Below, piece by piece: positions 21,080 to 32,496 of a stretch of DNA of 39,492 nt; within the stretch, counting starts at the first letter, position 1; each line of letters opens with the position of its first letter. The notes under the pieces were generated by a model. The model searched no databases and was not told where the DNA came from. It saw nothing but the letters and a program-made list of their open reading frames with translations. The stretch lies in contig NZ_QGTM01000026.1 of assembly GCF_003182195.1 (NCBI RefSeq), positions 1-39,492 on the forward strand. The letters run 5' to 3'. This DNA comes from Halomonas sp. A11-A. Lineage in GTDB: Bacteria > Pseudomonadota > Gammaproteobacteria > Pseudomonadales > Halomonadaceae. Both the position numbers and the translations under genes were made by a program.

Positions 21080-21087
21080 GAATTCGT

Positions 21088-21164
21088 TGGTCGGAGCGAC
21101 AGGATTCGAACCTACGACCTCTGCCTCCCGAAGGCAGCGCTCTACCAAGCTGAGCTACGCTCCG
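21088..21164 (-). tRNA. tRNA-Pro, anticodon CGG
   Basis: A 77-nt cloverleaf on the minus strand. The acceptor stem CGGAGCG/CGCTCCG is followed by A and an encoded CCA. The D arm contains AGCTCAGCTTGGTAGAGC, the anticodon stem CTGCC/GGCAG closes loop TTCGGGA (anticodon CGG), and the T arm contains GGTTCGAATCC. It reads the proline codon CCG, common in this high-GC genome. A promoter and a terminator flank it closely, so it is a single-gene transcript. Confidence 0.96.
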
Positions 21165-21195
21165 ACGCGTTGGGCTGGTGCCTCAACGGAGTGGC

Positions 21196-21223
21196 ATTAT
21201 ACGCGGCGCAGGTTGCTTTGCAA
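21196..21223 (-). promoter_or_regulatory. tRNA-Pro promoter
   Basis: On the minus strand TTGCAA (21223-21218) is 16 bp from a perfect TATAAT (21201-21196), about 30 bp before the tRNA start. Confidence 0.7.
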
Positions 21224-21242
21224 GCCCCCGCGGTGGCCCGGT

Positions 21243-22238
21243 TCACGCCTTGCGCTCCACCGCCAGGCGGGCCAGGTCGGCCATGCTGTCGCGGTAGGGC
21301 GAGGGGGGCAGGAGGTCGAGCTGCGCCAGGGCCAGGTCGGCCATCTCCTCGGCCCGGGTGCGAGTGTAGTCGAGGGCGCCGGTGGCGTTGATGATGGCCA
21401 GCACCTCGTCGAGGTGGTCCAGCCCGCCCTGGCGGATCGCCCGGCGGATCACCGCGGCCTGCTCCGGGGTGCCGGCGGCCATGGCCTGGATCAGCGGCAG
21501 GGTCGGCTTGCCCTCGGCCAGGTCGTCGCCGACGTTCTTGCCCATCGCCTCGGCGTCGCCCTGGTAGTCGAGCAGGTCGTCGATCAGCTGAAAGGCCAGG
21601 CCCAGGTAGCGGCCGTAGCACTGCAGGGCGGCCTCCTGCTCCGGGGTCGCCTCGGCGAGGATCGCGCCGCTGTGGCTGGCCGCCTCGAAGAGCATGGCGG
21701 TCTTGCCCTGGATGGTCTCGAAGTAGGCCGCCTCGTCGATGTCCGGGTTGCCCACGTTGGTGAGCTGCTGCACCTCGCCCTCGGCGATCACGCAGGTGGC
21801 GGAGGAGAGCACCTCCATGATTCGCATGGAACCGACGTTCACCATCATCTGGAAGGAGCGCGAGTAGAGGAAGTCCCCGACCAGTACGGAGGGGGCGTTG
21901 CCCCAGGCGTCGTTGGCGGTGGCCTTGCCGCGGCGCATGTGGGACTCGTCCACCACATCGTCATGCAGCAGGGTGGAGGTGTGCATGAACTCGATCAGGG
22001 TGGCCAGGGTGACGTGGTGCTCGCCCCGGTAGCCCAGCGCCCGGGCCGCCAGCAGCACCAGCAGCGGGCGCAGCCGCTTGCCGCCGCTGGCGATGATGTA
22101 CTGGCCGATGGTCTCCACCAGCGGAATCCGCGAGTTGAGCTGGTCCATGATGGTGCGGTTGACCGCGGCGAAATCCTCGGCCACGACGGCGTGGATCGGC
22201 GATGGAGCGGCGGTGGGGGAGGAGACATTGGCAGTCAT
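21243..22238 (-). CDS. ispB: Polyprenyl (octaprenyl-type) diphosphate synthase
   Basis: This enzyme elongates farnesyl diphosphate with isopentenyl diphosphate to make the long side chain of ubiquinone. The two Asp-rich motifs are present: [15 protein letters not shown] near residue 95 and [12 protein letters not shown] near 220, together with [18 protein letters not shown] near 52. It has 331 residues, normal for the family. The chain length (C40 or C45) cannot be told from the sequence by eye. It is divergent from rplU-rpmA, the same arrangement as in E. coli and Pseudomonas. The tRNA-Pro gene lies downstream. Confidence 0.96.
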   Translation of the reverse strand: MTANVSSPTAAPSPIHAVVAEDFAAVNRTIMDQLNSRIPLVETIGQYIIASGGKRLRPLLVLLAARALGYRGEHHVTLATLIEFMHTSTLLHDDVVDESHMRRGKATANDAWGNAPSVLVGDFLYSRSFQMMVNVGSMRIMEVLSSATCVIAEGEVQQLTNVGNPDIDEAAYFETIQGKTAMLFEAASHSGAILAEATPEQEAALQCYGRYLGLAFQLIDDLLDYQGDAEAMGKNVGDDLAEGKPTLPLIQAMAAGTPEQAAVIRRAIRQGGLDHLDEVLAIINATGALDYTRTRAEEMADLALAQLDLLPPSPYRDSMADLARLAVERKA

Positions 22239-22389
22239 GGAGGCGGCTTCGACGGAATTGATGGGGGCCGGGGCGGGGCGGCCCCCTCTGGCCTTGGGTT
22301 GCCGGCCATGCTATGGGGCCCCCTCATGGGCGTCAAGGCGAGCCGCCGCGGGGCGGGCGGGCCGGCGCCAGCGGCAGGCGCGGTGCGGG

Positions 22390-22418
22390 TTGTGTCGCCA
22401 TCGGCACGCGGTTATAAT
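22390..22418 (+). promoter_or_regulatory. Promoter of rplU-rpmA
   Basis: TTGTGT (22390-22395) and a perfect TATAAT (22413-22418) are 17 bp apart. They leave a leader of about 95 bases before the rplU ATG. Confidence 0.75.
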
Positions 22419-22521
22419 GCGCGGCCCACTCATCCCGCTCCCTGTCAGATGGTGCCAGAAGAGGCGCCACTCGCCGCAGGTCGATCAAGAGCCAACCCTG
22501 ATGAGTCCTGGAGAGAAAAGC

Positions 22522-22833
22522 ATGTACGCAGTTATCAAGAGCGGCGGCAAGCAGTACCGCGTTCAGGAAGGCCAGACCCTCAAGCTGGAGAAGATCGAAG
22601 TCCCGACCGGCGAGTCCGTCGACTTCGACGAGGTGCTGCTGGTTGCCGATGGCGACGACGTCAAGATTGGCGCCCCGCTGGTCGAAGGTGCCAAGGTCTC
22701 TGCCGAGATCGTCTCCCACGGCCGTGGCGACAAGGTCACCATCATCAAGTTCCGTCGCCGCAAGCACCACATGAAGCGTCAGGGCCACCGTCAGTGGTTC
22801 ACTGAAGTCAAGATCACCGGGATCTCCGCGTAA
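22522..22833 (+). CDS. rplU: 50S ribosomal protein L21
   Basis: L21 binds 23S rRNA in the large subunit. It has 103 residues, the same length as in E. coli, starting [20 protein letters not shown], with the conserved [16 protein letters not shown] segment near residues 73-90 that contacts rRNA. The start is certain because family members begin MYAVI. Longer in-frame readings upstream belong to the leader. It is co-transcribed with rpmA 31 bp downstream. Confidence 0.98.
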   Translation: MYAVIKSGGKQYRVQEGQTLKLEKIEVPTGESVDFDEVLLVADGDDVKIGAPLVEGAKVSAEIVSHGRGDKVTIIKFRRRKHHMKRQGHRQWFTEVKITGISA

Positions 22834-22864
22834 GCGGCCCATCCCCTGAACGGAGGATTTTTCC

Positions 22865-23122
22865 ATGGCACATAAGAAGGCAGCCGGCTCCACGCGTAAC
22901 GGCCGCGATTCAGAATCCAAGCGCCTTGGCGTCAAGCTGTTCGGTGGCCAGGCCGTCACCGCCGGCAACATCATCGTGCGTCAGCGCGGCACCAAGTTCC
23001 ACGCCGGCGTCGGCGTTGGCCTCGGCCGCGACCACACCCTGTTCGCCCTGAACGACGGTGTGATCAAGTTCGAGACCAAGGGTCCGAAGAACCGCAAGTT
23101 CGTCAGCGTCGTCTCTGCCTGA
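22865..23122 (+). CDS. rpmA: 50S ribosomal protein L27
   Basis: L27 reaches the peptidyl transferase centre with its N-terminal tail and helps to place tRNA. It has 85 residues starting [20 protein letters not shown], the conserved form without the cleaved N-terminal extension found in Firmicutes. The core [20 protein letters not shown] is conserved. GGAGG lies 8 bases upstream of the ATG. A strong terminator follows. Confidence 0.98.
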   Translation: MAHKKAAGSTRNGRDSESKRLGVKLFGGQAVTAGNIIVRQRGTKFHAGVGVGLGRDHTLFALNDGVIKFETKGPKNRKFVSVVSA

Positions 23123-23143
23123 GACGCCTGAGGCTTGCAGCAG

Positions 23144-23173
23144 GAAGGCCCCGCCCAGGCGGGGCCTTCTTGT
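23144..23173 (+). terminator. Rho-independent terminator after rpmA
   Basis: GAAGGCCCCGCC (23144-23155) and GGCGGGGCCTTC (23158-23169) form a GC-rich stem followed by TTGT. It separates rplU-rpmA from obgE, although read-through is possible. Confidence 0.8.
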
Positions 23174-23219
23174 ACATATACTATGGCGGTTGGGATCTCA
23201 GGTGCCGTCAGGAGAGTGA

Positions 23220-24407
<1,188 letters not shown>

Positions 24408-24453
24408 GGGATAAACTGGCTGCGCTCGCGCAGTGTCTCTGAGCTTGAGGTTG

Positions 24454-25611
24454 ATGGCCTTGGACAACCAAGTGGAAGGCAACGAGCAGGTGGCGGGGCG
24501 CGAGGCGCTGGTGGGCGCCCGGCGGGTGGTGGTGAAGATCGGCAGCGCGCTGCTGACCAACGACGGTCGCGGCCTCGACGAGACCGCCATCGGCGGCTGG
24601 GTCGACCAGATCGCCGCGCTGCATCGCCGCGGCATCGAGGTGGTGCTGGTCTCCTCCGGCGCGGTGGCCGCCGGCATGGTGCGCCTCGGCTGGCAGGCGC
24701 GCCCCTCGGCGGTGCACGAGCTGCAGGCCGCCGCCGCGGTGGGCCAGAACGGCCTCACCGAGTGCTACGAGGGCCACTTCGCCCGCCACGGCCTGCTCAC
24801 CGCCCAGGTGCTGCTGACCCACGACGACCTCTCCAACCGCAAGCGCTACCTCAATGCCCGCTCGGCGCTGCGCACCCTGGTCGACCTGCGGGTGGTGCCG
24901 GTGATCAACGAGAACGACACCGTGGTCACCGACGAGATCCGCTTCGGCGACAACGACACCCTGGGCGCCCTGGTGGCCAACCTGCTGGAGGCCGATGCGC
25001 TGATCATCCTCACCGACCAGGAGGGGCTGTTCGACGCCGACCCGCGCAGCAACCCCGAGGCGCGGCTGATCCATGAGGGGCGCGCCGACGACCCGGCGCT
25101 GGCCGCGGTGGCCGGCGGCGGCGGGGCGCTCGGCCGCGGCGGCATGGTGACCAAGATCCGCGCCGCGCACCTGGCGGCGCGCTCCGGCGCCTTCACCGCC
25201 ATCGCCAGCGGCCGTCAGCCCGAGGTGCTCACCCGGCTGATGGCGGGCGAGCGCCTGGGTACCCTGCTGCGGCCGGACCAGGCCCCCATCGCGGCGCGCA
25301 AGCGCTGGTTGGCCGGCCAGCTGCAGGTGCGCGGCACCCTGACCCTGGATGCCGGGGCGGTGAAGGTGCTGCGCGAGAGCGGCTCCAGCCTGCTGGCGGT
25401 GGGGGTCAAGGCGGTGGCGGGGCAGTTTCGCCGCGGCGACATGGTGCTCTGCGTCGACGAGGCCGGCGAGCGCGTGGCCAAGGGCCTGGTCAACTACGGC
25501 GCCGATGACGCCGCGCGCCTGCTCGGCAAGCCGAGCCACCAGATCGAGGCGATCCTCGGCTTCATGGAGGCCCCGGAGCTGATCCACCGCGACAACCTGG
25601 TGGTGCTGTAG
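24454..25611 (+). CDS. proB: Glutamate 5-kinase
   Basis: ProB phosphorylates glutamate in the first step of proline synthesis, the branch feedback-inhibited by proline. It has an amino-acid kinase domain (about 25-270; [45 protein letters not shown]) and a C-terminal PUA domain (about 295-385), giving 385 residues. The ATG at 24454 has TGAGG 6 bases before it. An upstream GTG would add seven residues without support. It lies 46 bp behind obgE, probably in one transcript. In a halophile-like organism proline can also serve as an osmolyte. Confidence 0.96.
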   Translation: MALDNQVEGNEQVAGREALVGARRVVVKIGSALLTNDGRGLDETAIGGWVDQIAALHRRGIEVVLVSSGAVAAGMVRLGWQARPSAVHELQAAAAVGQNGLTECYEGHFARHGLLTAQVLLTHDDLSNRKRYLNARSALRTLVDLRVVPVINENDTVVTDEIRFGDNDTLGALVANLLEADALIILTDQEGLFDADPRSNPEARLIHEGRADDPALAAVAGGGGALGRGGMVTKIRAAHLAARSGAFTAIASGRQPEVLTRLMAGERLGTLLRPDQAPIAARKRWLAGQLQVRGTLTLDAGAVKVLRESGSSLLAVGVKAVAGQFRRGDMVLCVDEAGERVAKGLVNYGADDAARLLGKPSHQIEAILGFMEAPELIHRDNLVVL

Positions 25612-25857
25612 CAGCGCAGCGCGGCTGCTCTTCGGCCTGCCCCCAACGCCCCGTGCCGGGAAAGCAGCTATGGCAAGCGCGGCGCGGGCTGTGGTAGGAT
25701 ACGCCATCCTCTCAGACACGGCCCGTGAACGATCGCTGATGTCAAGCGGTCGGCCAGATGGCCAAGCCGGCGGAAAGTCGCGTACTTTTCTGCCGGATCA
25801 ATACGTTATCGATGCCGTCATCACACGGGCGGCGAAGAATCTCCAAGGAGACATCAA

Positions 25858-26124
25858 GTGGCAAACAGCAAGCAAGCCCGCAAGCGCGCCCGTCAGGCAG
25901 AGCAGCGTCGCGTCCTGAAGTCCAGCCAGCGCTCCATGGTGCGCACCTACATCAAGCGCGTCATCAAGGCGATCAACGGCGGCGACCACGCCGTGGCCAT
26001 GGCCGAGTTCCAGCAGGCGCAGCGTGTCATCGACCGCATCGCCGACAAGGACGTGCTCTCCAAGAAGCGCGCCGCGCGTCTGAAGAGCCGCCTGAACGCT
26101 CGCGTCAAGGCGCTGGCTGCCTGA
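25858..26124 (+). CDS. rpsT: 30S ribosomal protein S20
   Basis: S20 binds 16S rRNA early in small-subunit assembly. It has 88 residues, mostly helical and basic, starting (GTG)ANSKQARKRARQAEQ and ending LNARVKALAA. AAGGAG lies 8 bases before the GTG start. GTG is unusual for an abundant ribosomal protein and may limit translation; rare S20 start codons are known in E. coli. The 246-base gap before it (25612-25857) holds a possible -10 TAGGAT at 25695-25700 with a weak -35 TGGCAA, and otherwise nothing certain. Confidence 0.97.
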   Translation: MANSKQARKRARQAEQRRVLKSSQRSMVRTYIKRVIKAINGGDHAVAMAEFQQAQRVIDRIADKDVLSKKRAARLKSRLNARVKALAA

Positions 26125-26180
26125 GCAGACCGGATGCCATCGGAGTGACTCGCCCCTGAGGGCGGGCCTCCAGCAGAAAG

Positions 26181-26202
26181 ACCGGCTGCGGCCGGTTTTT
26201 TT
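26181..26202 (+). terminator. Rho-independent terminator after rpsT
   Basis: ACCGGC-TGCG-GCCGGT forms a short stem followed by a run of eight T (26195-26202). Confidence 0.9.
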
Positions 26203-26231
26203 GTGGCTGCCCTACAGGTGAGGACGCAGAC

Positions 26232-27833
26232 GTGACGGATCGCGAGCAGACGCCCCCCACCCCGGTGGGCGAGAACGACAAGGTGGTGGCCCCCAAGGCC
26301 GGCGGGCTGATGCGCTCGGGCCTGGTGGTCAGCGTGATGACCATGCTCTCCCGGGTCATGGGCCTGGTGCGCGACGTGGTGGTGGCCACCCTGTTCGGCG
26401 CCGGCAGCGGCGCCGACGCCTTCTTCGTTGCCTTCAAGATCCCCAACTTCATGCGCCGGCTGTTCGCCGAGGGGGCCTTCAACCAGGCCTTCGTGCCGGT
26501 GCTCTCGGAGTATGCCACCCGCGGCAGCAAGCGCGAGGTGCGCGAACTGCTCGATGCCGTCTCCGGCAGCCTCACCGTGGTGCTGGCGCTGCTCACCGCG
26601 CTGTTCATGGTCGCCGCCCCCTGGCTGGTGTGGGTGTTCGCCCCGGGCTTCGGCCGCGACCCCGCCAAGCTCGCGCTCACCGCCGACATGCTGCGGCTCA
26701 CCTTTCCCTACCTGCTGCTGATCTCGCTGACGGCCTTCGCCGGCAGCGTGCTCAACACCTGGAACCGCTTCGCCATCCCGGCCTTCACCCCGGTGCTGCT
26801 CAACCTCTCGCTGATCGGTGCCGCCCTGCTGCTCACCCCGCTGATGACCGAGCCGGCCATGGCGCTGGCCTGGGGGGTGCTGATCGCCGGCGTCGCCCAG
26901 CTCGCCTTCCAGGTGCCCTTCCTGGTGCGCCTGGGGCTGATGCCCCGGCCCTGGCCGAGCTTCGTCCACCCCGGGGTGAAGCAGATCATGGTGTTGATGG
27001 CGCCGGCGCTGTTCGGCGTCTCGGTCTCCCAGATCAACCTGCTGCTCGACACTATCCTCGCCTCGCTGCTGGCACCCGGCAGCGTCTCCTGGCTCTACTA
27101 CTCCGACCGCCTGGTGGAGCTCCCGCTGGGAGTCTTCGGCATCGCCATCGGCACCGTCATCCTGCCGGCGCTCTCCAAGCGCCACGCCGCCCAGTCCGGC
27201 CAGCACTTCAGCGAGATGCTCGACTGGGCGATACGCGCCGTGCTGCTGCTCGGCCTGCCGGCGGCCCTGGCGCTGGCGATACTGGCCGAGCCGCTGTTGA
27301 TCTCGCTGTTCCACTACGGCGCCATGACCGAGCACGACATCGCTATGGCGGCGATGAGCCTGCGGGCCTATGCGTTTGGCCTGGTGGCCTTCATGCTGAT
27401 CAAGGTGCTGGCGCCGGGCTTCTTCGCCCGCCAGAACACCAGCACGCCGGTGAAGGTCGGCATCATTGCCATGGTCGCCAACATGGTCTTCAACCTGATC
27501 CTGATCTGGCCCCTGGCCCACGCCGGCCTGGCGCTGGCCACGGCGCTCTCGGCGTTCCTGAATGCCGGCCTGCTGGGCTGGCTGCTGCACAAGGAGCGGG
27601 TGTTGGTGTTCCAGCCCGGCTGGGGCCGCTACGCGGTGCAGCTGCTGGGCGGCTGTGCGGTGATGGGGCTCGGCCTGTGGCTGATCTCGCCCGACTGGCA
27701 GGTCTGGCTCGGCTGGAGCGTCTGGACCCGGGTGGCCTGGCTGGGCGCCCTGGTGGTGGCCGGCGCCGGCGTCTACTTCGCCTGGCTCGCATTGACCGGC
27801 GTGCGCATCCGGCACTTCAAGATGAAGAGCTGA
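26232..27833 (+). CDS. murJ: Lipid II flippase MurJ
   Basis: MurJ moves lipid II, the peptidoglycan precursor, across the inner membrane. It has 533 residues with about fourteen membrane helices. The MOP/MurJ signatures are SVMTMLSRVMGLVRDVVVAT near 35-55, the F-K-I-P-N-F-M-R-R-L-F-AEGAFNQAF stretch near 70-90, and later GVSVSQINLLLDT and the YSDRLVELPLGVFGIAIGT segment near 295-315. The start is GTG with GAGG upstream. A charged N-terminal arm of about 27 residues precedes the first helix. It lies between rpsT and ribF, as in Pseudomonas. Confidence 0.96.
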   Translation: MTDREQTPPTPVGENDKVVAPKAGGLMRSGLVVSVMTMLSRVMGLVRDVVVATLFGAGSGADAFFVAFKIPNFMRRLFAEGAFNQAFVPVLSEYATRGSKREVRELLDAVSGSLTVVLALLTALFMVAAPWLVWVFAPGFGRDPAKLALTADMLRLTFPYLLLISLTAFAGSVLNTWNRFAIPAFTPVLLNLSLIGAALLLTPLMTEPAMALAWGVLIAGVAQLAFQVPFLVRLGLMPRPWPSFVHPGVKQIMVLMAPALFGVSVSQINLLLDTILASLLAPGSVSWLYYSDRLVELPLGVFGIAIGTVILPALSKRHAAQSGQHFSEMLDWAIRAVLLLGLPAALALAILAEPLLISLFHYGAMTEHDIAMAAMSLRAYAFGLVAFMLIKVLAPGFFARQNTSTPVKVGIIAMVANMVFNLILIWPLAHAGLALATALSAFLNAGLLGWLLHKERVLVFQPGWGRYAVQLLGGCAVMGLGLWLISPDWQVWLGWSVWTRVAWLGALVVAGAGVYFAWLALTGVRIRHFKMKS

Positions 27834-27858
27834 TCGTCGGAAGACCAGGCCGGCCCGG

Positions 27859-27887
27859 CTGTCAAGGGGCCGGCGGTCCGGTATAAT
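27859..27887 (+). promoter_or_regulatory. Promoter of ribF-ileS-lspA-fkpB
   Basis: CTGTCA (27859-27864, 4 of 6 to consensus) and a perfect TATAAT (27882-27887) are 17 bp apart. Transcription would start near 27894, which makes the in-frame ATG at 27898 almost leaderless and favours the ATG at 27961 for ribF. Confidence 0.6.
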
Positions 27888-27960
27888 CTCTCACTTTATG
27901 ACCATCCTTTCGCCACTCACCTTTCGCCATTCACCCAGCCAGCAGGGCTCGAGCAACGCC

Positions 27961-29091
27961 ATGCAAGTGATCCGAGGACTGCACAACCTGCGCGACGAGC
28001 ACCGCGGCTGCGTGGCCACCATCGGCAACTTCGATGGCGTCCACCGCGGCCACCAGGCGATCCTCGAGCAGTGCCGGGAGCAGGCCGCCAAGCTGCAGCT
28101 GCCGGTCACCGTGGTGGTCTTCGAGCCCCAGCCCCGGGAGTTCTTCGCCGGCGACCAGGCGCCGCCGCGCCTCACCCTGCTGCGTGACAAGGTGCGCCTG
28201 CTGGGCGAGGCGGGGGTGGAACGGGTGCTCTGCCTGCCCTTCAACGATGCCCTGCGCGGCCTCACCGCCGAGGCCTTCATCGAGAAGGTGCTGATCGAGG
28301 GCCTCGGCGTGCGCCACCTGGTGGTGGGCGACGACTTCCGCTTCGGCTGCGATCGCCGCGGCGACTTCCACCTGCTCACCGAGGTGGGCGAGCGGCACGG
28401 CTTCAGCGTCGAGCACACCCGCACCTTCACCGTCGACGACGACCGGGTCTCCAGCACGCGCATCCGCACCCTGCTGGCCAGCGGCAACTTCGAGGCGGCG
28501 GCCCGGCTGCTGGGTCGGCCCTATCGGCTGGGCGGGCGCGTGGTGGCGGACCAGAAGCTCGGCCGCACCATCGGCGTGCCCACCGCCAACCTGCCCCAGC
28601 CGGTGCGCTCCCTGGCCCTGCAGGGCGTCTATGCGGTGGTCAGCGAGCTGCCCGACGGCCGCCGCCTGCCCGGCGTGGCCAATATCGGCTGGCGCCCCAC
28701 GGTGGGCAGCACCCGGCCGGTGCTGGAGGTGCACCTGTTCGACTTCGACGGCGACCTCTACGGCCAGCGCCTGCGGGTCTTCCCCTGCGCCAAGCTGCGC
28801 GGCGAGGTGAGGTTCGAGCACCTCGACGCCCTCAAGCAGCAGATCACCGCCGACCAGCGCCGCGCCCGGGCCTACTTTGCCGAGCACTCATTACAGCGCC
28901 CCGAAGCCGGCGCTTCTGTTTCACAGCACCCCAAAACCGGTGCTTCTGTTTCACAGCGCCCCGAAGCCGGCGCCTCGCGCCTCGGCCTGAACAACGATGA
29001 TTCTCTTCCTCTGGCATCGGCGCCGCTGGCGCGCGAGGCCGTGACTTCCGATTCCTCGGCGGGGACCCCCGCCGACCACGACGACGGCTGA
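27961..29091 (+). CDS. ribF: Bifunctional riboflavin kinase/FMN adenylyltransferase with repeat-built tail
   Basis: RibF makes FMN from riboflavin and then FAD from FMN. The N-terminal nucleotidyltransferase domain (1-185) shows [16 protein letters not shown] and VVGDDFRFG. The C-terminal riboflavin kinase domain (about 186-308) shows [11 protein letters not shown] and [13 protein letters not shown]. The family usually ends near residue 310, but this protein has 376 residues. The extra 65 include two full and one partial 10-residue units ([10 protein letters not shown] / [10 protein letters not shown] / QRPEAGAS) and an acidic end. The start is chosen at [10 protein letters not shown], the family start. 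It lies 10 bp before ileS, as in E. coli and Pseudomonas. Confidence 0.95.
   Translation: MQVIRGLHNLRDEHRGCVATIGNFDGVHRGHQAILEQCREQAAKLQLPVTVVVFEPQPREFFAGDQAPPRLTLLRDKVRLLGEAGVERVLCLPFNDALRGLTAEAFIEKVLIEGLGVRHLVVGDDFRFGCDRRGDFHLLTEVGERHGFSVEHTRTFTVDDDRVSSTRIRTLLASGNFEAAARLLGRPYRLGGRVVADQKLGRTIGVPTANLPQPVRSLALQGVYAVVSELPDGRRLPGVANIGWRPTVGSTRPVLEVHLFDFDGDLYGQRLRVFPCAKLRGEVRFEHLDALKQQITADQRRARAYFAEHSLQRPEAGASVSQHPKTGASVSQRPEAGASRLGLNNDDSLPLASAPLAREAVTSDSSAGTPADHDDG
28894..28977 (+). repeat. 30-bp tandem repeat, 2.8 copies, inside ribF
   Basis: The units at 28894-28923, 28924-28953 and 28954-28977 share the pattern CAGC(G/A)CCCC(G/A)AA(G/A)CCGG(C/T)GC. They are in frame and add a low-complexity tail to RibF. 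Confidence 0.9.
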
Positions 29092-29101
29092 CCCCCAGGA
29101 T

Positions 29102-31945
29102 ATGAGCGACTACAAGCACACTCTGAACCTGCCAGAAACCGATTTCCCGATGCGCGGCATGCTGCCCAAGCGCGAGCCGGAGCGCCTGGCCGAGTGGCAG
29201 GAGAAGAACCTCTACCACCGCCTGCGCGAGGAGCGCCGGGGCAAGCCGCTGTTCGTGCTGCACGATGGCCCCCCCTACGCCAACGGCAGCATCCACATCG
29301 GTCACGCCGTCAACAAGATCCTCAAGGACATCATCGTCAAGTCGAAGAACCTGGCCGGCTTCGATGCCCCCTACGTGCCCGGCTGGGACTGCCACGGCCT
29401 GCCCATTGAGCACAAGGTCGAGACCACCCACGGCAAGCACCTGGCCGCCGAGCGCGCCCGCGAGCTGTGCCGCGAGTACGCCGGCGAGCAGATCCAGGGC
29501 CAGCTGGCCGATTTCGTGCGCCTGGGCGTGATGGGCGACTGGGAGAACCCCTACCGCTCCATGGACTTCGCCAACGAGGCGGGCGAGATCCGCGCACTCG
29601 CCGAGATGGTCGAGGCCGGTTACGTCTTCAAGGGCCTCAAGCCCGTCAACTGGTGCTTCGACTGCGGTTCCGCCTTGGCCGAGGCTGAGGTGGAGTACGC
29701 CGACAAGAAATCCGACGCCATCGACGTGGCCTTCCCGGTGGAGGACGCCGACCGCCTGGCCGCCGCCTTCGGCCTGGCTGCGCTGCCCAAGCCCGCCGCC
29801 ATCGTCATCTGGACCACCACCCCCTGGACCATCCCCGCCAACCAGGCGCTCAACGTCCACCCCGAGTTCACCTACGCCCTGGTGGATACCGGCGAGCGGC
29901 TGCTGGTGCTGGCCGAGGAGCTGGTGGAATCGTGCCTAGAGCGCTACGGCCTTACCGGCGAGGTGATCGCCACCACCCGCGGCGAGGCCTTCGACGGCAT
30001 CCGCTTCCGCCACCCCTTCTATGATCGCCTCTCGCCGGTCTATCTCGCCGACTACGTCGAGGCCGAGGTGGGCAGCACCGGCATCGTCCACTCCGCCCCC
30101 GCCTATGGCATGGATGACTTCGTCACCTGCCGCGAGCACGGCATGGCCTTCGAGGAGATCCTGAGCCCGGTGCAGAGCAACGGCGTCTACGCCGACGACC
30201 TGCCCTACTTCGGCGGCCAGATGATCTGGAAGGCCAACCCGCAGATCGTCGAGAAGCTGCGCGAGGTCGGCGCGCTGATGCACCACGAGCCGATCACCCA
30301 CAGCTACATGCACTGCTGGCGCCACAAGACCCCGCTGATCTACCGCGCCACCGCCCAGTGGTTCGTGGGCATGGACGTGAAGGGCAAGGACGGCAAGACC
30401 CTGCGCGAGCGGGCGCTCGCGGGCATCGAGGCCACCCAGTTCACCCCGGCCTGGGGCCAGGCGCGCCTGCACAGCATGATCGCCAACCGCCCGGACTGGT
30501 GCATCTCCCGCCAGCGCAACTGGGGTGTACCGATCCCGTTCTTCCTGCACAAGGCCACCGGCGAACTGCACCCGCGCACCGTGGAGCTGATGGAGGAGGC
30601 CGCCAAGCGCGTCGAGAAGGAGGGCATCGATGCCTGGTTCCGCCTCGATCCGGCGGAGCTGCTCGGTGACGAGGCCGGCGACTATGAGAAGGTCACCGAC
30701 ACCCTGGACGTCTGGTTCGACTCCGGTACCACCCACCGCCACGTGCTGCGCGGCTCGCACCCCCACGGCCACGAGGCCGGCCCCCGCGCCGACCTCTACC
30801 TGGAGGGCTCCGACCAGCACCGCGGCTGGTTCCACTCCTCGCTGCTCACCGGCTGCGCCATCGACGGCCACCCGCCCTACCGCGGGCTGCTCACCCACGG
30901 CTTCACCGTGGACGCCCAAGGCCGCAAGATGTCCAAGTCGATGGGCAACGTGGTGGCCCCCCAGGAGGTGGTGGACAAGCTCGGCGCCGACATCCTGCGC
31001 CTGTGGGTCGCCTCCACCGACTACGGCAACGAGATGGCGGTCTCCGACGAGATCTTGAAGCGCACCGCCGACGTCTACCGCCGTATCCGCAACACCGCGC
31101 GCTTCCTGCTCGCCAACCTCAACGGCTTCGAGCCGAGCCGCGACGCCGTGGCCTTCGGCGAGATGCTGGCCCTGGACCAGTGGGTGGTGGACCGCGCCGC
31201 CCAGCTGCAGGCGCGCATCGAGAAGGCCTACCAGGAGTACCGCTTCCTCGACGTCTACCAGCAGGTCCACGGCTTCTGCGCCCGGGAGCTGGGCGGCTTC
31301 TACCTGGACGTGATCAAGGATCGCCAGTACACCACCCAGCGCGACTCCCTGGCGCGGCGCAGCGCCCAGACCGCCCTCTACCACGTGGTGGAGGCGCTCG
31401 CCCGCTGGGTCGCCCCGATCCTCAGCTTCACCGCCGAGGAGATCTTCGAGAACATCCCCGGCGAGCGCGGCGACAGCGTGCTTCTGGAGACCTACTACCA
31501 GGGCCTCGCCACCCTGCCCGAAGAGGCCGCCATGGGCCGAGACTTCTGGGAGCAGGTGCTCGAGGTGAAGCAGGCGGTGAACAAGTGCCTGGAGGACGCC
31601 CGCAACGCCAAGACCATCAAGGGCAGCCTGGCCGCCGAGGTCACCCTCTACGTGGACGACACCCTCCACGCGACCCTGGCCAAGCTGGGCGACGAGCTGC
31701 GCTTCGTGATGCTGACCAGCGACGTGACCCTCAGGCCGCTGGCCGAGGGTGAGCAGGCCGAGGGCGCCGAGGCCACCGAGCTTGCCGGCCTGAAGGTGGC
31801 CGTGGCCGCAAGCGGCCACAAAAAGTGCGAGCGCTGCTGGCACCACCGCGAGGACGTGGGCAGCCACGCCGAGCACCCGGAGCTGTGCGGCCGCTGTGTG
31901 AGCAACTTGCCTGAGGGCCCCGGTGAGACGCGCCTCTATGCCTGA
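29102..31945 (+). CDS. ileS: Isoleucyl-tRNA synthetase
   Basis: IleS charges tRNA-Ile and edits misactivated valine. It has 947 residues, class I. The HIGH motif appears as [18 protein letters not shown] near residue 55-75 and KMSKS near 610. The CP1 editing domain lies between (about 190-400; [13 protein letters not shown]). The C-terminal zinc site CERCWHH ... LCGRCVSNL (about 905-935) is intact and marks the bacterial zinc-containing type. The ATG at 29102 is 10 bp behind ribF. The 3' end overlaps lspA, so the genes are translationally linked. Confidence 0.98.
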   Translation: MSDYKHTLNLPETDFPMRGMLPKREPERLAEWQEKNLYHRLREERRGKPLFVLHDGPPYANGSIHIGHAVNKILKDIIVKSKNLAGFDAPYVPGWDCHGLPIEHKVETTHGKHLAAERARELCREYAGEQIQGQLADFVRLGVMGDWENPYRSMDFANEAGEIRALAEMVEAGYVFKGLKPVNWCFDCGSALAEAEVEYADKKSDAIDVAFPVEDADRLAAAFGLAALPKPAAIVIWTTTPWTIPANQALNVHPEFTYALVDTGERLLVLAEELVESCLERYGLTGEVIATTRGEAFDGIRFRHPFYDRLSPVYLADYVEAEVGSTGIVHSAPAYGMDDFVTCREHGMAFEEILSPVQSNGVYADDLPYFGGQMIWKANPQIVEKLREVGALMHHEPITHSYMHCWRHKTPLIYRATAQWFVGMDVKGKDGKTLRERALAGIEATQFTPAWGQARLHSMIANRPDWCISRQRNWGVPIPFFLHKATGELHPRTVELMEEAAKRVEKEGIDAWFRLDPAELLGDEAGDYEKVTDTLDVWFDSGTTHRHVLRGSHPHGHEAGPRADLYLEGSDQHRGWFHSSLLTGCAIDGHPPYRGLLTHGFTVDAQGRKMSKSMGNVVAPQEVVDKLGADILRLWVASTDYGNEMAVSDEILKRTADVYRRIRNTARFLLANLNGFEPSRDAVAFGEMLALDQWVVDRAAQLQARIEKAYQEYRFLDVYQQVHGFCARELGGFYLDVIKDRQYTTQRDSLARRSAQTALYHVVEALARWVAPILSFTAEEIFENIPGERGDSVLLETYYQGLATLPEEAAMGRDFWEQVLEVKQAVNKCLEDARNAKTIKGSLAAEVTLYVDDTLHATLAKLGDELRFVMLTSDVTLRPLAEGEQAEGAEATELAGLKVAVAASGHKKCERCWHHREDVGSHAEHPELCGRCVSNLPEGPGETRLYA

Positions 31946-32483
31946 TTCGCATGCTAAGCACGCCCCCGCCAACCCCCCAGGGGTGCCGCCCATGCAGCGC
32001 CCGCTGCGCTGGCTCTGGCTTTCCGTGGCGATCATCGTGCTGGACCTCGCCACCAAGTACGCCGCCAGCGCCTGGCTGGAGTACGCCCGGCCGGTGGAGG
32101 TGCTGCCCTTCTTCAACCTGACGCTGCTCCACAACACTGGCGCCGCCTTCAGCTTCCTGGCCGACCATCCCGGCTGGCAGCGCTGGTTCTTCGCCGTCAT
32201 CGCGGTGGGGGCCAGCGTCGGCCTGACCCTCTGGCTGACCCGGCTGAAGCGCGACGAGACGCTGCTGGCGTGTTCGCTCGCGGCCATCATCGGCGGCGCC
32301 CTGGGCAACCTCTACGACCGCCTGGTGCACGGCTACGTGGTGGACTTCCTCTCCTTCCACGTCGCCGGCTGGTACTACCCGGCCTTCAACGTCGCGGACA
32401 TCGGCATCACCCTGGGGGCCATCGGCCTGATCTGGGAGTCGGTGTTCGGGGAGAAGCGCCGCGTGCGGCAACGCAATTCCTGA
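31938..32483 (+). CDS. lspA: Lipoprotein signal peptidase (signal peptidase II)
   Basis: LspA is an inner-membrane aspartyl protease that removes the signal peptide from diacylglyceryl-modified prolipoproteins. Four membrane helices are visible. The catalytic Asp residues lie in [14 protein letters not shown] near 120-133 and FNVADIGIT near 145-152, and the helix-1 motif DLATKY is present. The start is uncertain. The ATG at 31938 overlaps the ileS stop and gives 181 residues. An ATG at 31992 has a better ribosome site (AGGGG) and gives 163 residues, close to E. coli LspA. The next gene is fkpB, as in E. coli. Confidence 0.95.
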   Translation: MPDSHAKHAPANPPGVPPMQRPLRWLWLSVAIIVLDLATKYAASAWLEYARPVEVLPFFNLTLLHNTGAAFSFLADHPGWQRWFFAVIAVGASVGLTLWLTRLKRDETLLACSLAAIIGGALGNLYDRLVHGYVVDFLSFHVAGWYYPAFNVADIGITLGAIGLIWESVFGEKRRVRQRNS

Positions 32484-32496
32484 TAGAGAGAGCGCA

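Noticed and set aside
25947..27815. A 622-codon open frame opposite rpsT and murJ
   Set aside because: It is a Gln/His/Gly-rich antisense shadow of murJ.
29936..32308. A 790-codon open frame opposite ileS and lspA
   Set aside because: It has the same antisense composition bias, crosses two well-defined genes and has no recognisable motif.
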